From assembly GCA_030159075.1 (NCBI GenBank), contig BROG01000153.1, positions 1,043,501 to 1,107,500 on the forward strand: a stretch of DNA of 64,000 nt, given 5' to 3'. The DNA is from Atrina japonica. Taxonomy: Eukaryota > Mollusca > Bivalvia > Pterioida > Pinnidae. Below are positions 1 through 9,831 of this stretch, piece after piece. The first letter of the stretch is position 1, and each line of letters opens with the position of its first letter. Below the pieces are notes generated by a model. The model was not told the DNA's origin and searched no databases. It was given only the letters and a program-made list of their open reading frames with translations. The position numbers and the translations under genes are program-made.

Positions 1-1675
1 ATGTCTATGTTATGTTGTCAGCTATTCCTTTGTCATGTTGTCAGCTATGACTATGTTATGTTGCTGGCAGTGTCTATGTTATGTTGTTATGCAGTGTCTA
101 TGTTATGTTGTCAGCAGTGTCTGTTATGTTGTCATGCAGTGTCTGTTATGTAGACAAGTGTCTATGTTATGTTGTCATGTAGTGTCTATTTAATGTTGTC
201 AGCTGTGTCTGTGTTATGTTGCTGGCAGTGTATGTTATGTTGCTTTATGTTGCTGGCAGTGTCTATGTAATGTTGTCAGCAATGTCTGTTATGTAGTCAT
301 GTAGTGTCTATTATGTTGACAACAGTGTTTTTGTTATGTTGTCAGCAGTGCATATGTATGTTGTCAGCAGGGTCTATGTAATTTTGTCAGCAGTGCCTAT
401 GTTATATTGTCAGCAGTGTCTGTTATGTTACTGGCGGTGCCTATGTTATGTTGTCAGCAGTGTCTCTAATGTAGTGTTTGTTATGGTGCTAGCAGTGTCT
501 ATGTTTTGTCGTCAGCAGAGTCTAAGTTATGTTATCAGCAGTGTCTGTTATGTTGTCATGCAGTGTCTATGTTATGTTATCAGCAGTGTCTGTTATGTTG
601 TCATGCAGTGTCTATGTTATGTTGTCAGCTGTGTCAATGTTATGTTGGTGGCAGTTTCTATGTTATGTTGTTAGTAGTGTCTGTTATTTTGTCAGCTGTA
701 TCTAGGTTGTAATGACAGCATTGTCTATGTTATTCATGCATGATGCTTGTTATATTGTCAGCTGTGTCTATGCTGTCAGTTGTTTCTATGTTGTCATGCA
801 GTGTCTGTTATTTTGTAAGCTGTGTTAATGTTATTTTGTTAGCCATTATGTTGTCAGCAGTGTCTGTGGTATGTTGCTGGCAGTGTCTGTCTTATGTTGT
901 CAGCAGTGTCTGTTGTCATGCAGTGTATTTTATGTTGACAAGTGTTTATGTCATGTTGTCAGCACTGTCTTTGTAATGTTGTCAGCAGTGTTTATGTTAT
1001 GTTGTCATGCAGTGCCTATGTTATGTTGCCAGCAGTCTATATATTTTTGTCAGTTATGTCTATGTTGTAATGACAGCAGTAGTCAGTAGTGTGTGTTATG
1101 CTGTCAGCAGTGCTTTTGTTGTTTTTGGCTGTGTCTATGTTATGCTGTCAGCAGTGACATATAATTTTGTCAGCTGTGTCTATGTTGTAATGACAGCAGT
1201 GTCTGTCATGTTGTCAGCAGTGTCTATGTTATGTTGTTAGCAGTGTCTATGTTATACTGCTGGCAGTGTCTATGTTGTCATGCAGTGTCTGTTATGTTGT
1301 CAGCAGTGTCTATATCAATTGTTAGCTGTGTCTATGTTGTAATGTCAACAGTGTCTATGTTATAAGCTGTGCATGTTATGTTGTCAGCAGTGTCTATTTT
1401 ATGTTGTCAGCAGTGTCTATATTAGGCTTTCAGCAGTGTCCATGTTATGTTTTCAGCAGTACATGTTCTGTTGTCAGCACTGTCCATTTTATGTTGTCAG
1501 CAGTGTCCATATTATGTTGCAAGCAGTGATTGTTATGTTGTCAGCTCTGGTATGTTGTCAGCTGTGTCTATGTTATGGTGTCATCTGTGTCTATGTTATC
1601 AACTGCATTTATGTTATGTTGTCAGCAGGGTCCATGTGATGCTGTCAGCTGTGTATATGTTATGTTGTCAGTGAA
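1..1675. repeat. Degenerate 23-24 bp minisatellite (TGTCTATGTTATGTTGTCAG type)
   Basis: A tandem array runs from the window edge to about 1675. Its unit is close to TGTCTATGTTATGTTGTCAG followed by CAG. Variant units carry TTGTCATGCAG or lack part of the core, so copies differ in length and sequence. Overlapping open frames rich in Cys, Val, Tyr and Met arise from this repeat and are not genes. The array starts outside the window, so its full length is unknown. Confidence 0.9.
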
Positions 1676-1680
1676 GAATA

Positions 1681-2384
1681 TATGTTCACCTTATTTATCT
1701 AAATAAATAATAAATACCTATTCTCTGATTCCCCCCACAACGTTAAATGAGGGATGAAGGGAAACATCGTCATTTGAATCGGCTAGCTTAGAATCGACAA
1801 ATATAGATCTAGATCTATATCACTACAAATCAATTTACAATCATAACAATGCCAGCAACTACAAACGCTTCAACCCCCCTCCCCCTCTAAAAAGTTTCAA
1901 AATACATGGCAATTTGATTTTGTCATTCCACATACGTAGATATAAGGGCATGCTGACACTAAATGACAATGAACTGTAAAAAATGTATGAGTAAAAGTCA
2001 TTCAGAAGTAGCCCTCACACTAATTAACGTTGTCACTTGATCAAATATGAAAATACCAGAAACTGTAAGAGATTGGGTATAGTCTGAGCAAACACGGACC
2101 CATTGTGTTTCGCGAATCCGGAATCAGAACTGGCGTAGCAAAACTTGTTATTGTTATTTGACGACTTATGTGAACTAAAAACTAAACTTATTATAGAAGT
2201 AATTGACTATAGCTATCTGTCGTAGAAAAGTTGAAATGCAAATAACATAGAAAACTTTCTAATTTTCTTTATTTCGAAATACTTTTAGGTAAAAGTTTAA
2301 TAGGCTAATTTTGTGAGCGACAATGCATGCGGTTTTTTTGTATGGATGATCTGTGTTCAACTGTTAAACCATATTCATATATTG
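1681..2384. other. Non-coding, no recognisable feature
   Basis: AT-rich unique sequence between the minisatellite and the TIR element. No exon-like frame, RNA gene or repeat was recognised here. Confidence 0.5.
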
Positions 2385-2424
2385 TATTTGTATGGGGCGC
2401 CGTTTTACTTTTTAATACCAGTTA

Positions 2425-2697
2425 GTGATATCACTCTTTCGAATAGCTGGGTGATATCACTTATTCGAATAGGTGATATCACTCATTCAAATAAGTGCTA
2501 TCACTTATGCGAATAGGTGATATCACTATTATAAATTCTTAAGAGATATCCCTTATACGAATGTGTGATATCACCTATTCAGATAAATGAGTTATATCGC
2601 CTACTCGAATGAGTGATATCACTTATTCGAATAAGTGATATCACCTATTCGTTTTATAAAGTGATGTCACCTATTCGAATTAGTGATATCACTTATG
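2425..2697. repeat. Left palindrome array (GTGATATCAC / TATTCGAATA)
   Basis: The unit is about 22 bp and alternates two perfect palindromes, GTGATATCAC and TATTCGAATA, with some decay. Every unit boundary is itself self-complementary, so either strand can fold into a chain of small hairpins. Small open frames inside it (rich in Ile, Ser, Asp) are repeat artefacts. Confidence 0.9.
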
Positions 2698-2700
2698 AAT

Positions 2701-3160
2701 CAATGCCAATGGATGCTCCCTACACAAAAATAAATTATATTCCTGGGTCAAACAAAAATATGACTCGTGTCATCTTGGGCATTATAAATTATTTATTTGT
2801 TTGTTTCCTTACATTTAGTCCAAAGAATTATATAGGGTGTTTTAAGTTCAACCACTTTTAAAACAATTTTGTGCGGAAATCGGACCCTACTTCAAAATGG
2901 CAGGAGTCGGCGTATGGTTTTGGCGGCTCTGTCTGCTTTGAATGCTGAACTCCGTCCAAATCCTACAACAGACACGGGAGATGATTCGATTCTGCAGCGC
3001 TGCGCCTTTATCACGATACAGTTATATCGTCTTTTGCGCTTTGTTCTTCCATAGATATAGGTCTGGTGATATTCACTGCAGATCTACATTTATGGAAGAA
3101 ATGGGGAGCATGAGCTTTTTACTGTTTCCAAATTTGAATATTATCACTTATCATCACTTT
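2701..3160. other. Unique core of the palindrome-array element
   Basis: Non-repetitive, more GC-rich stretch between the two palindrome arrays. It holds overlapping short open frames (2869-3054 and 2942-3184) with no recognised protein family. It may be captured host sequence or a remnant of an ancestral transposon; neither can be decided by eye. Confidence 0.4.
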
Positions 3161-3164
3161 TTAT

Positions 3165-3557
3165 TAAATCACTTATTCGAATGAGTGATATCACTTATTC
3201 GTTTTGTAAAGTGATATCACCTGTTCGAAGAGGTGATATCACTTACACGAACAGGTGATATCACCTATAAAAACGTATAAAGTGATATCTAAAGAGTGAT
3301 ATCACATATTCGAAAGAGTGATATCACTTACACGAATAGGTGATATCACTTATTCGTTTTTATAAGTGTTATCACTTATTAGTATAAGTGATATCACTCT
3401 TTGGAATAGGTGATATCACTCTTTCAAATAGGAGATATCACTTATTCGAATAGGTGATATAACTTATTCGGTATTCCAGTGGGTTATATCACTCTTTCAA
3501 ATAGGGGATATCACTTATTGAATAAGTGATATCCCCTATTCGAAAGTGTGATTTCAC
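3165..3557. repeat. Right palindrome array
   Basis: Same GTGATATCAC / TATTCGAATA alternation as the left array, with CTCTTTCGAATAGG variants near the right terminal repeat. It ends where the right TIR starts. Confidence 0.9.
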
Positions 3558-3879
3558 TAACTGGTATTAAAAAGTAAAACGGCGCCCATATATTTGCAGT
3601 CAACCATTCGATTTTGAGTTGGCGTTTACATGCATTCAGTCTATATGACGCGCGATCATAAAAACATAATAAAATCGGCGATATTATATAAGGCCTAAAA
3701 TGTTAGGCTTTATATATATCGCTGAATGTTATGCTTAAAATAAGAGGTTTTAACTCCTTTATGGGGACTAGCTTACAGTTTTGGCCTTTTGACTTTATTT
3801 GTAGAGTTTAATTCGCGAGCTGAACATTAGGGCAGATTGGGCGTGGCTAACGCAGTACTGGAGCGAACGCATATTATGG

Positions 3880-4070
3880 AGGCAGCCAATTTTTAATGGT
3901 GGAGGAGAGAACCCGGTTACCAGGAAGAGATCACCGGCCTTCCGCAAGTAAACTGGCAAACCGAGTCACAAAAATCAGCTTAGGTTCCAACGGGGCTCGA
4001 ACCTGCGCTGACCACAAGTGAGAGACATCATGGTTTAAAGCACGATGCTCTACGGAGCCACGGAGGCCCC
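3880..4070 (-). mobile_element. tRNA-derived SINE
   Basis: Read on the minus strand, the 5' part starts GGCCTCCGTGGCTCCGTAGAG (A-box-like) and carries a good Pol III B box, GGTTCGAGCC, at 3994-4003. The body after the tRNA-like head (CTAAGCTGATTTTTGTGA, then TTGCGGAAGGCCGGTGATCT) is shared with copies at 17740-17975 and 16385-16575. This shows a dispersed family rather than a tRNA gene. Only the head and body are clear; the 3' limit is approximate. Confidence 0.8.
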
Positions 4071-4129
4071 CAGAACGGGAAGTATGATACTTTTGAATGA
4101 AGACCGATAGGAAGTTCAGAAGTCGATTA

Positions 4130-5345
4130 TGCCATTGGACAATTCATCATTGGGAACTGGAATGTGCGGACATTGTTTACATCAGGAAGAGCGGCACAAA
4201 TATCGAGGGAGATGGAAATGACCAGTATAGAGGTCCTTGGGAAAAGTGAAAACAGGTAGACTGGGTCAGGGAGTATGCAACTCTGCACAGGACGTGACGT
4301 GATGGCACACACTAGCAAAGTGTAGCAATCATGATTACCAAAACCGCAGCACCAGAATCCTTGATAACTGGTCACCTGTAAACGAGAGGATCATCACTGC
4401 CAGATTCTACTCGAAACACATCAAACTATCAGTCATCCATGTATATGTGCCCACGGATAAAGAAGATGAGGAAGACAAAAACCGTTTCTACAAGCAGTTA
4501 TCATATACTGTGAAAAAGTTCACCATGACATCACTGGTGACATGAATTCGAAGGTTGGAAATAATCAGGAGTCATATGGGGATATTATAGGCATACATGG
4601 AGCAGTTGTAGGGAATGACAACGGAGAGAGGCAATAGTGATCTGTGTGTAAATGAACAAACATTTGATCACGCAAGGAAACGCACTATATGATATGTCTC
4701 TCACCAGATGAAAACACAAAAACGAAATAGATCACACATTAATTAAGAGGAAGTATAGAAAATCAGTAAGAAACATAAGAGTATACAGAGACGCAGACAT
4801 CGCAAGTTAGATGTATCATCTTGTAATGAATACAACTGTGGAAATGAAACTGAAGAAAGCACCCAAGAAGAGAAAAAGAGTGAAAATTGACATCGATAAG
4901 CTAAAACGATCGGATGTAAAGAAGAGTATCGGTATAAACCAGAAAAATATACTCCAAATACGGTACTCGAAGAAGAGAAAGATTAACAGATAACGGTAAA
5001 GGACTCATATAAAATGATGGACATCAACATGGAAAATGCCGTCACTGAAACAGCTAAGGAAGTTCTAAGAGTGAAGAAACAGAACGATAAACCCTGGATT
5101 GGAGTAACATCAAGGGAATTCATTGATCAAAGGGAGGAACTCAAAAGAGATGATAACAAAGGAAGTCAACAGACAGCATAAGAGAGACAAAAAGAATGGA
5201 TGGGGAATATTGAGAAGAAATCTGAGGATGCATCTAGAAACCAGAACATGAGACCTCTGTATGGACTAACGAAAGTGCTTAGTAATGAAATACCACTACA
5301 AAATGACAAGTTCCTGAATAGAAAAGAACAACCCTGTCACTGAAG
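4130..5345 (+). pseudogene. Decayed RTE-like LINE, endonuclease and linker part
   Basis: Translating in shifting frames gives blocks typical of the AP-endonuclease domain of RTE-like non-LTR retrotransposons. They are GNWNVRTLF with GRAAQISREME near 4150-4215, ITARFYSKHIKLSVIHVYVP near 4390-4450, DMNSKVGNNQESYGDIIG near 4540-4595 and SPDENTK near 4700. A basic linker (KLKKAPKKRKRVKIDIDKLK, near 4845-4905) and a segment with TAKEVLRVKKQNDKPWI near 5050-5100 follow. Many stops and frameshifts interrupt it and no reverse transcriptase core follows. It is clearly dead. It resembles the fuller LINE at 23980-26752 but is a different, older copy. Confidence 0.8.
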
Positions 5346-5600
5346 AAAGCAGAATTTTAGACAGGACGTCGTCGATATACCTGTAATCACAGAAATGCAA
5401 GAGATCAGAATACGACAAATTAGATATGTAAATGGTCTCAACATGAAGAACAATTGCGAATCCCAAACGGGATAGGACCAGGTGTCCGGAAGGAATCAGT
5501 GTCCTCTGCCAGCATGTCACACCCGTCGCAAACGTTACATGGAAACCTCTCAAGTTCAGTGAAAAGGTCAAGTTAGATGAAATTGTCATCAGTTACTTTT
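5346..5600 (-). pseudogene. Penelope-like RT scrap joined to a dispersed repeat
   Basis: On the minus strand, 5346-5400 encodes a YRYIDDVLS stretch, the catalytic motif of a Penelope-like reverse transcriptase. Its DNA closely matches the equivalent piece of the larger element at about 6080-6110. The rest (5405-5560) is the dispersed GGGACCAGGTGTCC-type repeat also seen at 8465-8610. This looks like the edge of a second, rearranged Penelope-like copy. Confidence 0.6.
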
Positions 5601-5619
5601 ATATATGATTGGCGAAAGG

Positions 5620-7320
5620 GAGTCACTATCTGTGGTCGTGCTCCAGAATACTATCTAATATTCCTGAGAGAAGGGCTTCACATTGTTTAACAAGATTCCC
5701 GTATCGACCATAAAACTTCTTTAACGACGATTTCAAGCATTCAACAATGTAACCTTGTGTAAGTAGTTTATTGGCAAGTCGTTTCGCTCTCAGAATAAAA
5801 CATTCATCAGAGGAGCATGCCCTGATATAACGTATAAGTTGTGAAATGAAAACACCATAGGCATGAGAAGATGGAATATTACTACTTAGGAACGGGAAGT
5901 TCGGAAATCGAAATCATCGCGTTTATTATAAAGGGAGGTGTGAAGCTGACCGTCCTTTCCAATTTACAGGAGTAAATCTAGGTAAGAAGTAGATGTGTTG
6001 CTATCTGTCATCTCATTGATTTCAAGCTCAACAGGATACATCTGGCCGAGGGAATTATGAAATTCTGAATTATTTATAGGCAGGACGCCGTCGATATACC
6101 TGTAAGTAAAACTGAACCGAGATTGTAACTGTTTATTTCCTCTGGAGAGCAGATACTATATAAATTCCGCTTCTTATGAATACAAACAGATGTCAACTAA
6201 GAGAGGTGCACAATTGGTACCCATTGGAATGCCGACAATCTGTTGGAAGACCTTTCCCGCAAAAACCACGGAGATATTGTCTGCTAGAAACCTCAGCATC
6301 TTGATGATATCGTCTTCAGTGTACTTGTTATTGGAATCAGAGTGTTCCTTCACGAAATAAGGTTCTCCCTGACCTAATACTAGATATTTATATCTGCAAT
6401 TTCCATTTTTGTATATAAAGGAGTTATAATATAGGTTAATCTGTTTTTTAGTTTCTGGTGAGGAATTGTTGTGTAAAGGGCCGAAAAATCAAAAGACGTG
6501 ATGCCTGTAGTATGTTTTGAAATTTGGAGACTTTAAATGTTCCAACAATTCTTTTGAATTCCTTACGATCCACATCTGATTGACTCCACTTCTTGAGTAG
6601 GCCGTTGTACAGTACTACTGAAGACCTTGTTTAATATGTGCAAGAAGTTTGTTGAGTAAAATAGATAAAGGCTTGGTGGACCTCGCAATGAATCGGTGTT
6701 TATAGGTATTTGTGTGCATTTTCGGAATGCAATAAATGTATGGCAATTCAAGCTCCTCTTCACTTGTCGGTATTCCAAACGAAGTGAGAACGGATTATGA
6801 TTATCTAATATTTCAGAGGTAGAGGAATCGGTGAGAGTGTATGTAGGGTTTTAGGAAGTGTGTTGAGTCCAAGTTCCTCTTTTCGGTGAGTGTATGTAGG
6901 GTTTCCAGGATATGTGTTGAGTCCCAGTTCCTCTTTTAGAACGCTGAAGTAACATCGCCTGCAGACAAATGTGAAGTTGTTAGATGCTTTGTCAGCAGGG
7001 ATGATGATAAAATTTTCATGTGTCAAAAAAGTTGAATTGTGTCTGAAGTTGACAGAATGTTTAAGTAGTTAAATTATTCGTTTAAGAACATAACTGATCG
7101 ACTTAATCCACTCTGAAAGAGTATCAAGTTCGACATCTTCTTTCTTAGCCCAACGTATGGCATACTCTTCACACAGGTCAATGACAATTTCAAAGTTTTG
7201 GGGCCATGTAAACGAGACAGGTTCTCGATATTTTGGGCCTTTGCATAAATGTTCTCTCAGTTTGCTGTTGTGTACAATGGTGAGAACACCCGTCACAACA
7301 TGCCCACACTGATCGTACAT
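5620..7320 (-). pseudogene. Penelope-like element reverse transcriptase, inactivated
   Basis: The minus strand carries, in order, a conserved N-terminal block (HVVTGVLTIVHNSKLREHLC then GPKYREP, 7320-7200), the IIPADKASNNFTFVCRRCYF block (about 7000-6945), an RT segment with DNISVVFAGKVFQ and GIPMGTNCAPLL (about 6300-6200), then YRYIDGVL (about 6105), SYLDL, NKRDDFDF and a basic C-terminal KSSLKKFYGRYGNLV. This order is that of Penelope-like element RTs. It is broken by frameshifts, a stop after YLDLLL, and an in-frame duplication at 6826-6943. The catalytic YIDD is YIDG. No GIY-YIG endonuclease was found downstream. Confidence 0.85.
6826..6943. repeat. Tandem duplication inside the Penelope-like relic
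   Basis: Two adjacent copies of a segment of about 57-60 bp, each starting GTGAG(AG)TGTATGTAGGGTTT and ending in GTTCCTCTTTT. On the minus strand they repeat the EELGLNT peptide. The copies differ at several bases, so the duplication is not recent. Confidence 0.75.
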
Positions 7321-7330
7321 GAACTCAGAC

Positions 7331-9749
7331 GTAGAAGAACAGGTAGAAGGTTCTGGGAAAAGCTGGGTAAATTGAGTTGCTGCAGACTAGCTTTGTAATT
7401 GAATATTTTAGAGGCAACTGAACGCGTACAGCTATAGGAAATACATGGAACAAAAACAATACACAACTGTTTATAACAAATAGATTATACAAAGAAATAA
7501 AAGATTTAAATGATAATCAGACAATAAATTTGCTGTTAAGACAGTAGATATAATTACTTATTACTGAAAAGCAAATTTCTTGTTTGATTATCATTTTAGA
7601 TTAATGTAGACCAGCAAACAGATTTGACATGAGCTTGTTAAGAAAATCTTCAACTAGGCCTGTTCAGACGATTAGGATCATCCAAAGTTGAATAGGAATT
7701 TTAGACTTAAATAATTCTTAAGTTTGATGGTTTAGGGACCAGGTTCGAGTATAAGGCTTGTCCAGCTGATCATATTTCGACATCGGCTGATGAGTAATTT
7801 GACATTGGAAGAGTAGAAGCGAGTGACAGCTTGCATTGACGATAATTTTTTTTTTCAGTAACCTTATATAGTTCTTAAGCATGACTGTACATGACAAAAG
7901 TTTAAGATGTCATAATACTTGAGAATATTCAGAAGTCTGACAATACCCCTAATTTGACCTACTTGTGTCAAAAAGAAATTCTTGATTACATGTTTCTGAA
8001 TATGACTAAATAAGTCCTTAAAAATGAGGATATTCAAATTTTATGTCAGTGGGTTTTCCATCAGCAAGCATTAGCTTGATACTGACACAGTGACAATAGA
8101 TAAAATTTACATCATTTGATAAGCTTAATTCATGTGGATGAATATATTAATAATTGATCAGCATCACTAGGTGAAACTTACATGAGTTGATGATCATGGC
8201 TCATGTAGAGGAAGATAAAGTCCAAAGCTGTGGTAAATGAGATATACAATGGTTGAGATGGCTCTCAAGATAAATTAAACCGATACTGGAATGCATTCAG
8301 CTTGTATATGAAGGTACAATAAGGTGAAAACCATAACATTGTTGAAATAAGCATATGTCCATAGATCTGTAAGCTTGGCTCTTAAGAATGATAGTATCAC
8401 TCAGTTGATTGGTTTATCAGTAAAATGATGACGAAGTACCATAAGATAATCGGAACTCCAAAGTTCATTAGAATATGACAAATTGGATATGAAAATGGTC
8501 TCAACATGAAGAACAATTGCAAATCCAAAATGTAATGGGACCAGGTGTCCAGAAGGAGTCAGCGTCCCCTGTTAGCCACACCCATCACAAATGTTACATG
8601 GAAACCTCTCCAGTAACTATTTACACAGGTTTATTTAAATTTCATGAGCTAGTCTAATGTAAGCACAAATTAATTAGCTTTGTACTAAGACATTCATTTT
8701 CTCTATCTATTGAGGGTGGCTCTGGTAGGAGCAATTAGTAAACAGTTTGTATAGCTACAAAATCAGTAACATCGTCACAGTAACTGATTCTCTCTTCATT
8801 AACGTTATTTGTTTTCATGAATCTGTATCATCTTTCCATTCAAAGTTAAAATACAATAGATATTGTGAAAAGATCTTCTCCAAAATTTGTATTGTCCTTA
8901 AGACACTTAATACAAGATTATGAAGTGTTTTCTCCTATGGATTTGAGAAGTTTAAAATGTTCAGACAACCTGATGCATGCCCAACACCTTCACACTGAAA
9001 TGTGAATTTTTTAACATATACTAGCAATAGACATGAAACGGTAATTCCATATAAATAAAACCACACAAAATGTTTAACTGAATATCTATATTGTCTTAAA
9101 TTGTTTCATAATCAAAGGTGTAGCTGGCAAAATCTGAGAATATTAATGAATCATAACATATGAAAACATTATTAAATGAATTGTGAGGAATTACAAAACT
9201 TTAAACAAAACCTTAATAATGGCTTCACCAGACATTGCATGGACGTACATAAACAAAACCTGTAGCACCGAGGCTTCACCGGTATGGGACTAATACATGT
9301 AGTAATCATAGTTATATATCTTTGGCATACTCTAGATAACTCTGTCTATCATATTTAAACTTTCAACAAATTCATTGCTTCATTAGATTGCCAGTGAATC
9401 ATTTCTGTTGAAGAGTTTGAACACAAAAGCACAGTCACAGTATATACAATGTAAGCATCAGCCTCATAAATTCACCGGGTTGACATTTTCTGAATAAACT
9501 AGACCAGTTATAAAAATATAACCAAGATCACACATTCCCTGCCATGTGGCTTCCCTGTGCTTTTAATTTTTCCTCTATCAATAGGTCCGTGGCGCTACAT
9601 CAATATACTCCTATCTAAAGAAAGAGAGGTGGGCATATAAGACATACTGTGTACAATGATTTGAATTGATTTTAGTATATGATCATAGGTATTTGATAAT
9701 CAAGAACATGTGCTGTTACTGTTCCATATACAAATATATATTAATCTGT
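7331..9749. other. Non-coding, downstream of the kinase gene
   Basis: AT-rich sequence with no exon-like frame. The only recognised item is the dispersed repeat at 8465-8610. The 3' untranslated region of the kinase gene must lie at its right end; no convincing poly(A) signal was fixed. Confidence 0.5.
8465..8610 (+). repeat. Dispersed GGGACCAGGTGTCC repeat, copy
   Basis: Shares with 5405-5560 a run of near identity covering AAATGGTCTCAACATGAAGA, GGGACCAGGTGTCC, GTGTCCnGAAGGAGTCAG and the following CACACCC and GTTACATGGAAACCTCTC blocks. Shorter matches to the same family occur at 50310-50400 and 54480-54575. Confidence 0.75.
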
Positions 9750-9831
9750 TTAGTTATTGGATTCTTCCACAAGTTTTTTAAAAGTTTCTATTGATGAGTC
9801 ACGATAAGATGTTTTTGTTCCAAAGTGATTC
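9750..9831 (-). CDS. FN3K: FN3K coding exon 8 (C-terminus)
   Basis: Encodes (W)[19 protein letters not shown] and ends LVEESNN with TAA at 9752-9750. It corresponds to the family tail NHFGxxYRxSSxxxMxxLV. Acceptor TTTTTTCAG. Confidence 0.93.

Larger units (their letters stand above)
2391..3590. mobile_element. Non-autonomous TIR element carrying arrays of short palindromes
   Basis: The ends are near-perfect inverted repeats. The left end (2391-2434) begins TATGGGGCGCCGTTTTAC and the right end (3548-3590) is its complement, with one 1-base indel and one mismatch over about 44 bp. The direct repeat TATTTG at 2385-2390 and 3591-3596 fits a 6-bp target-site duplication. Inside each end lies an array of alternating 10-bp palindromes, around a unique core of about 450 bp. 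No transposase is encoded. A second element at 23286-26813 has the same plan. Superfamily is not assigned. Confidence 0.8.

Noticed and set aside
2313..2861. Small Ile/Ser-rich plus-strand frames
   Set aside because: They lie in or across the palindrome array and have no protein family.
3994..4070. tRNA gene
   Set aside because: Has A- and B-box-like motifs but cannot form a full cloverleaf and continues into a body shared with other copies; it is a SINE.
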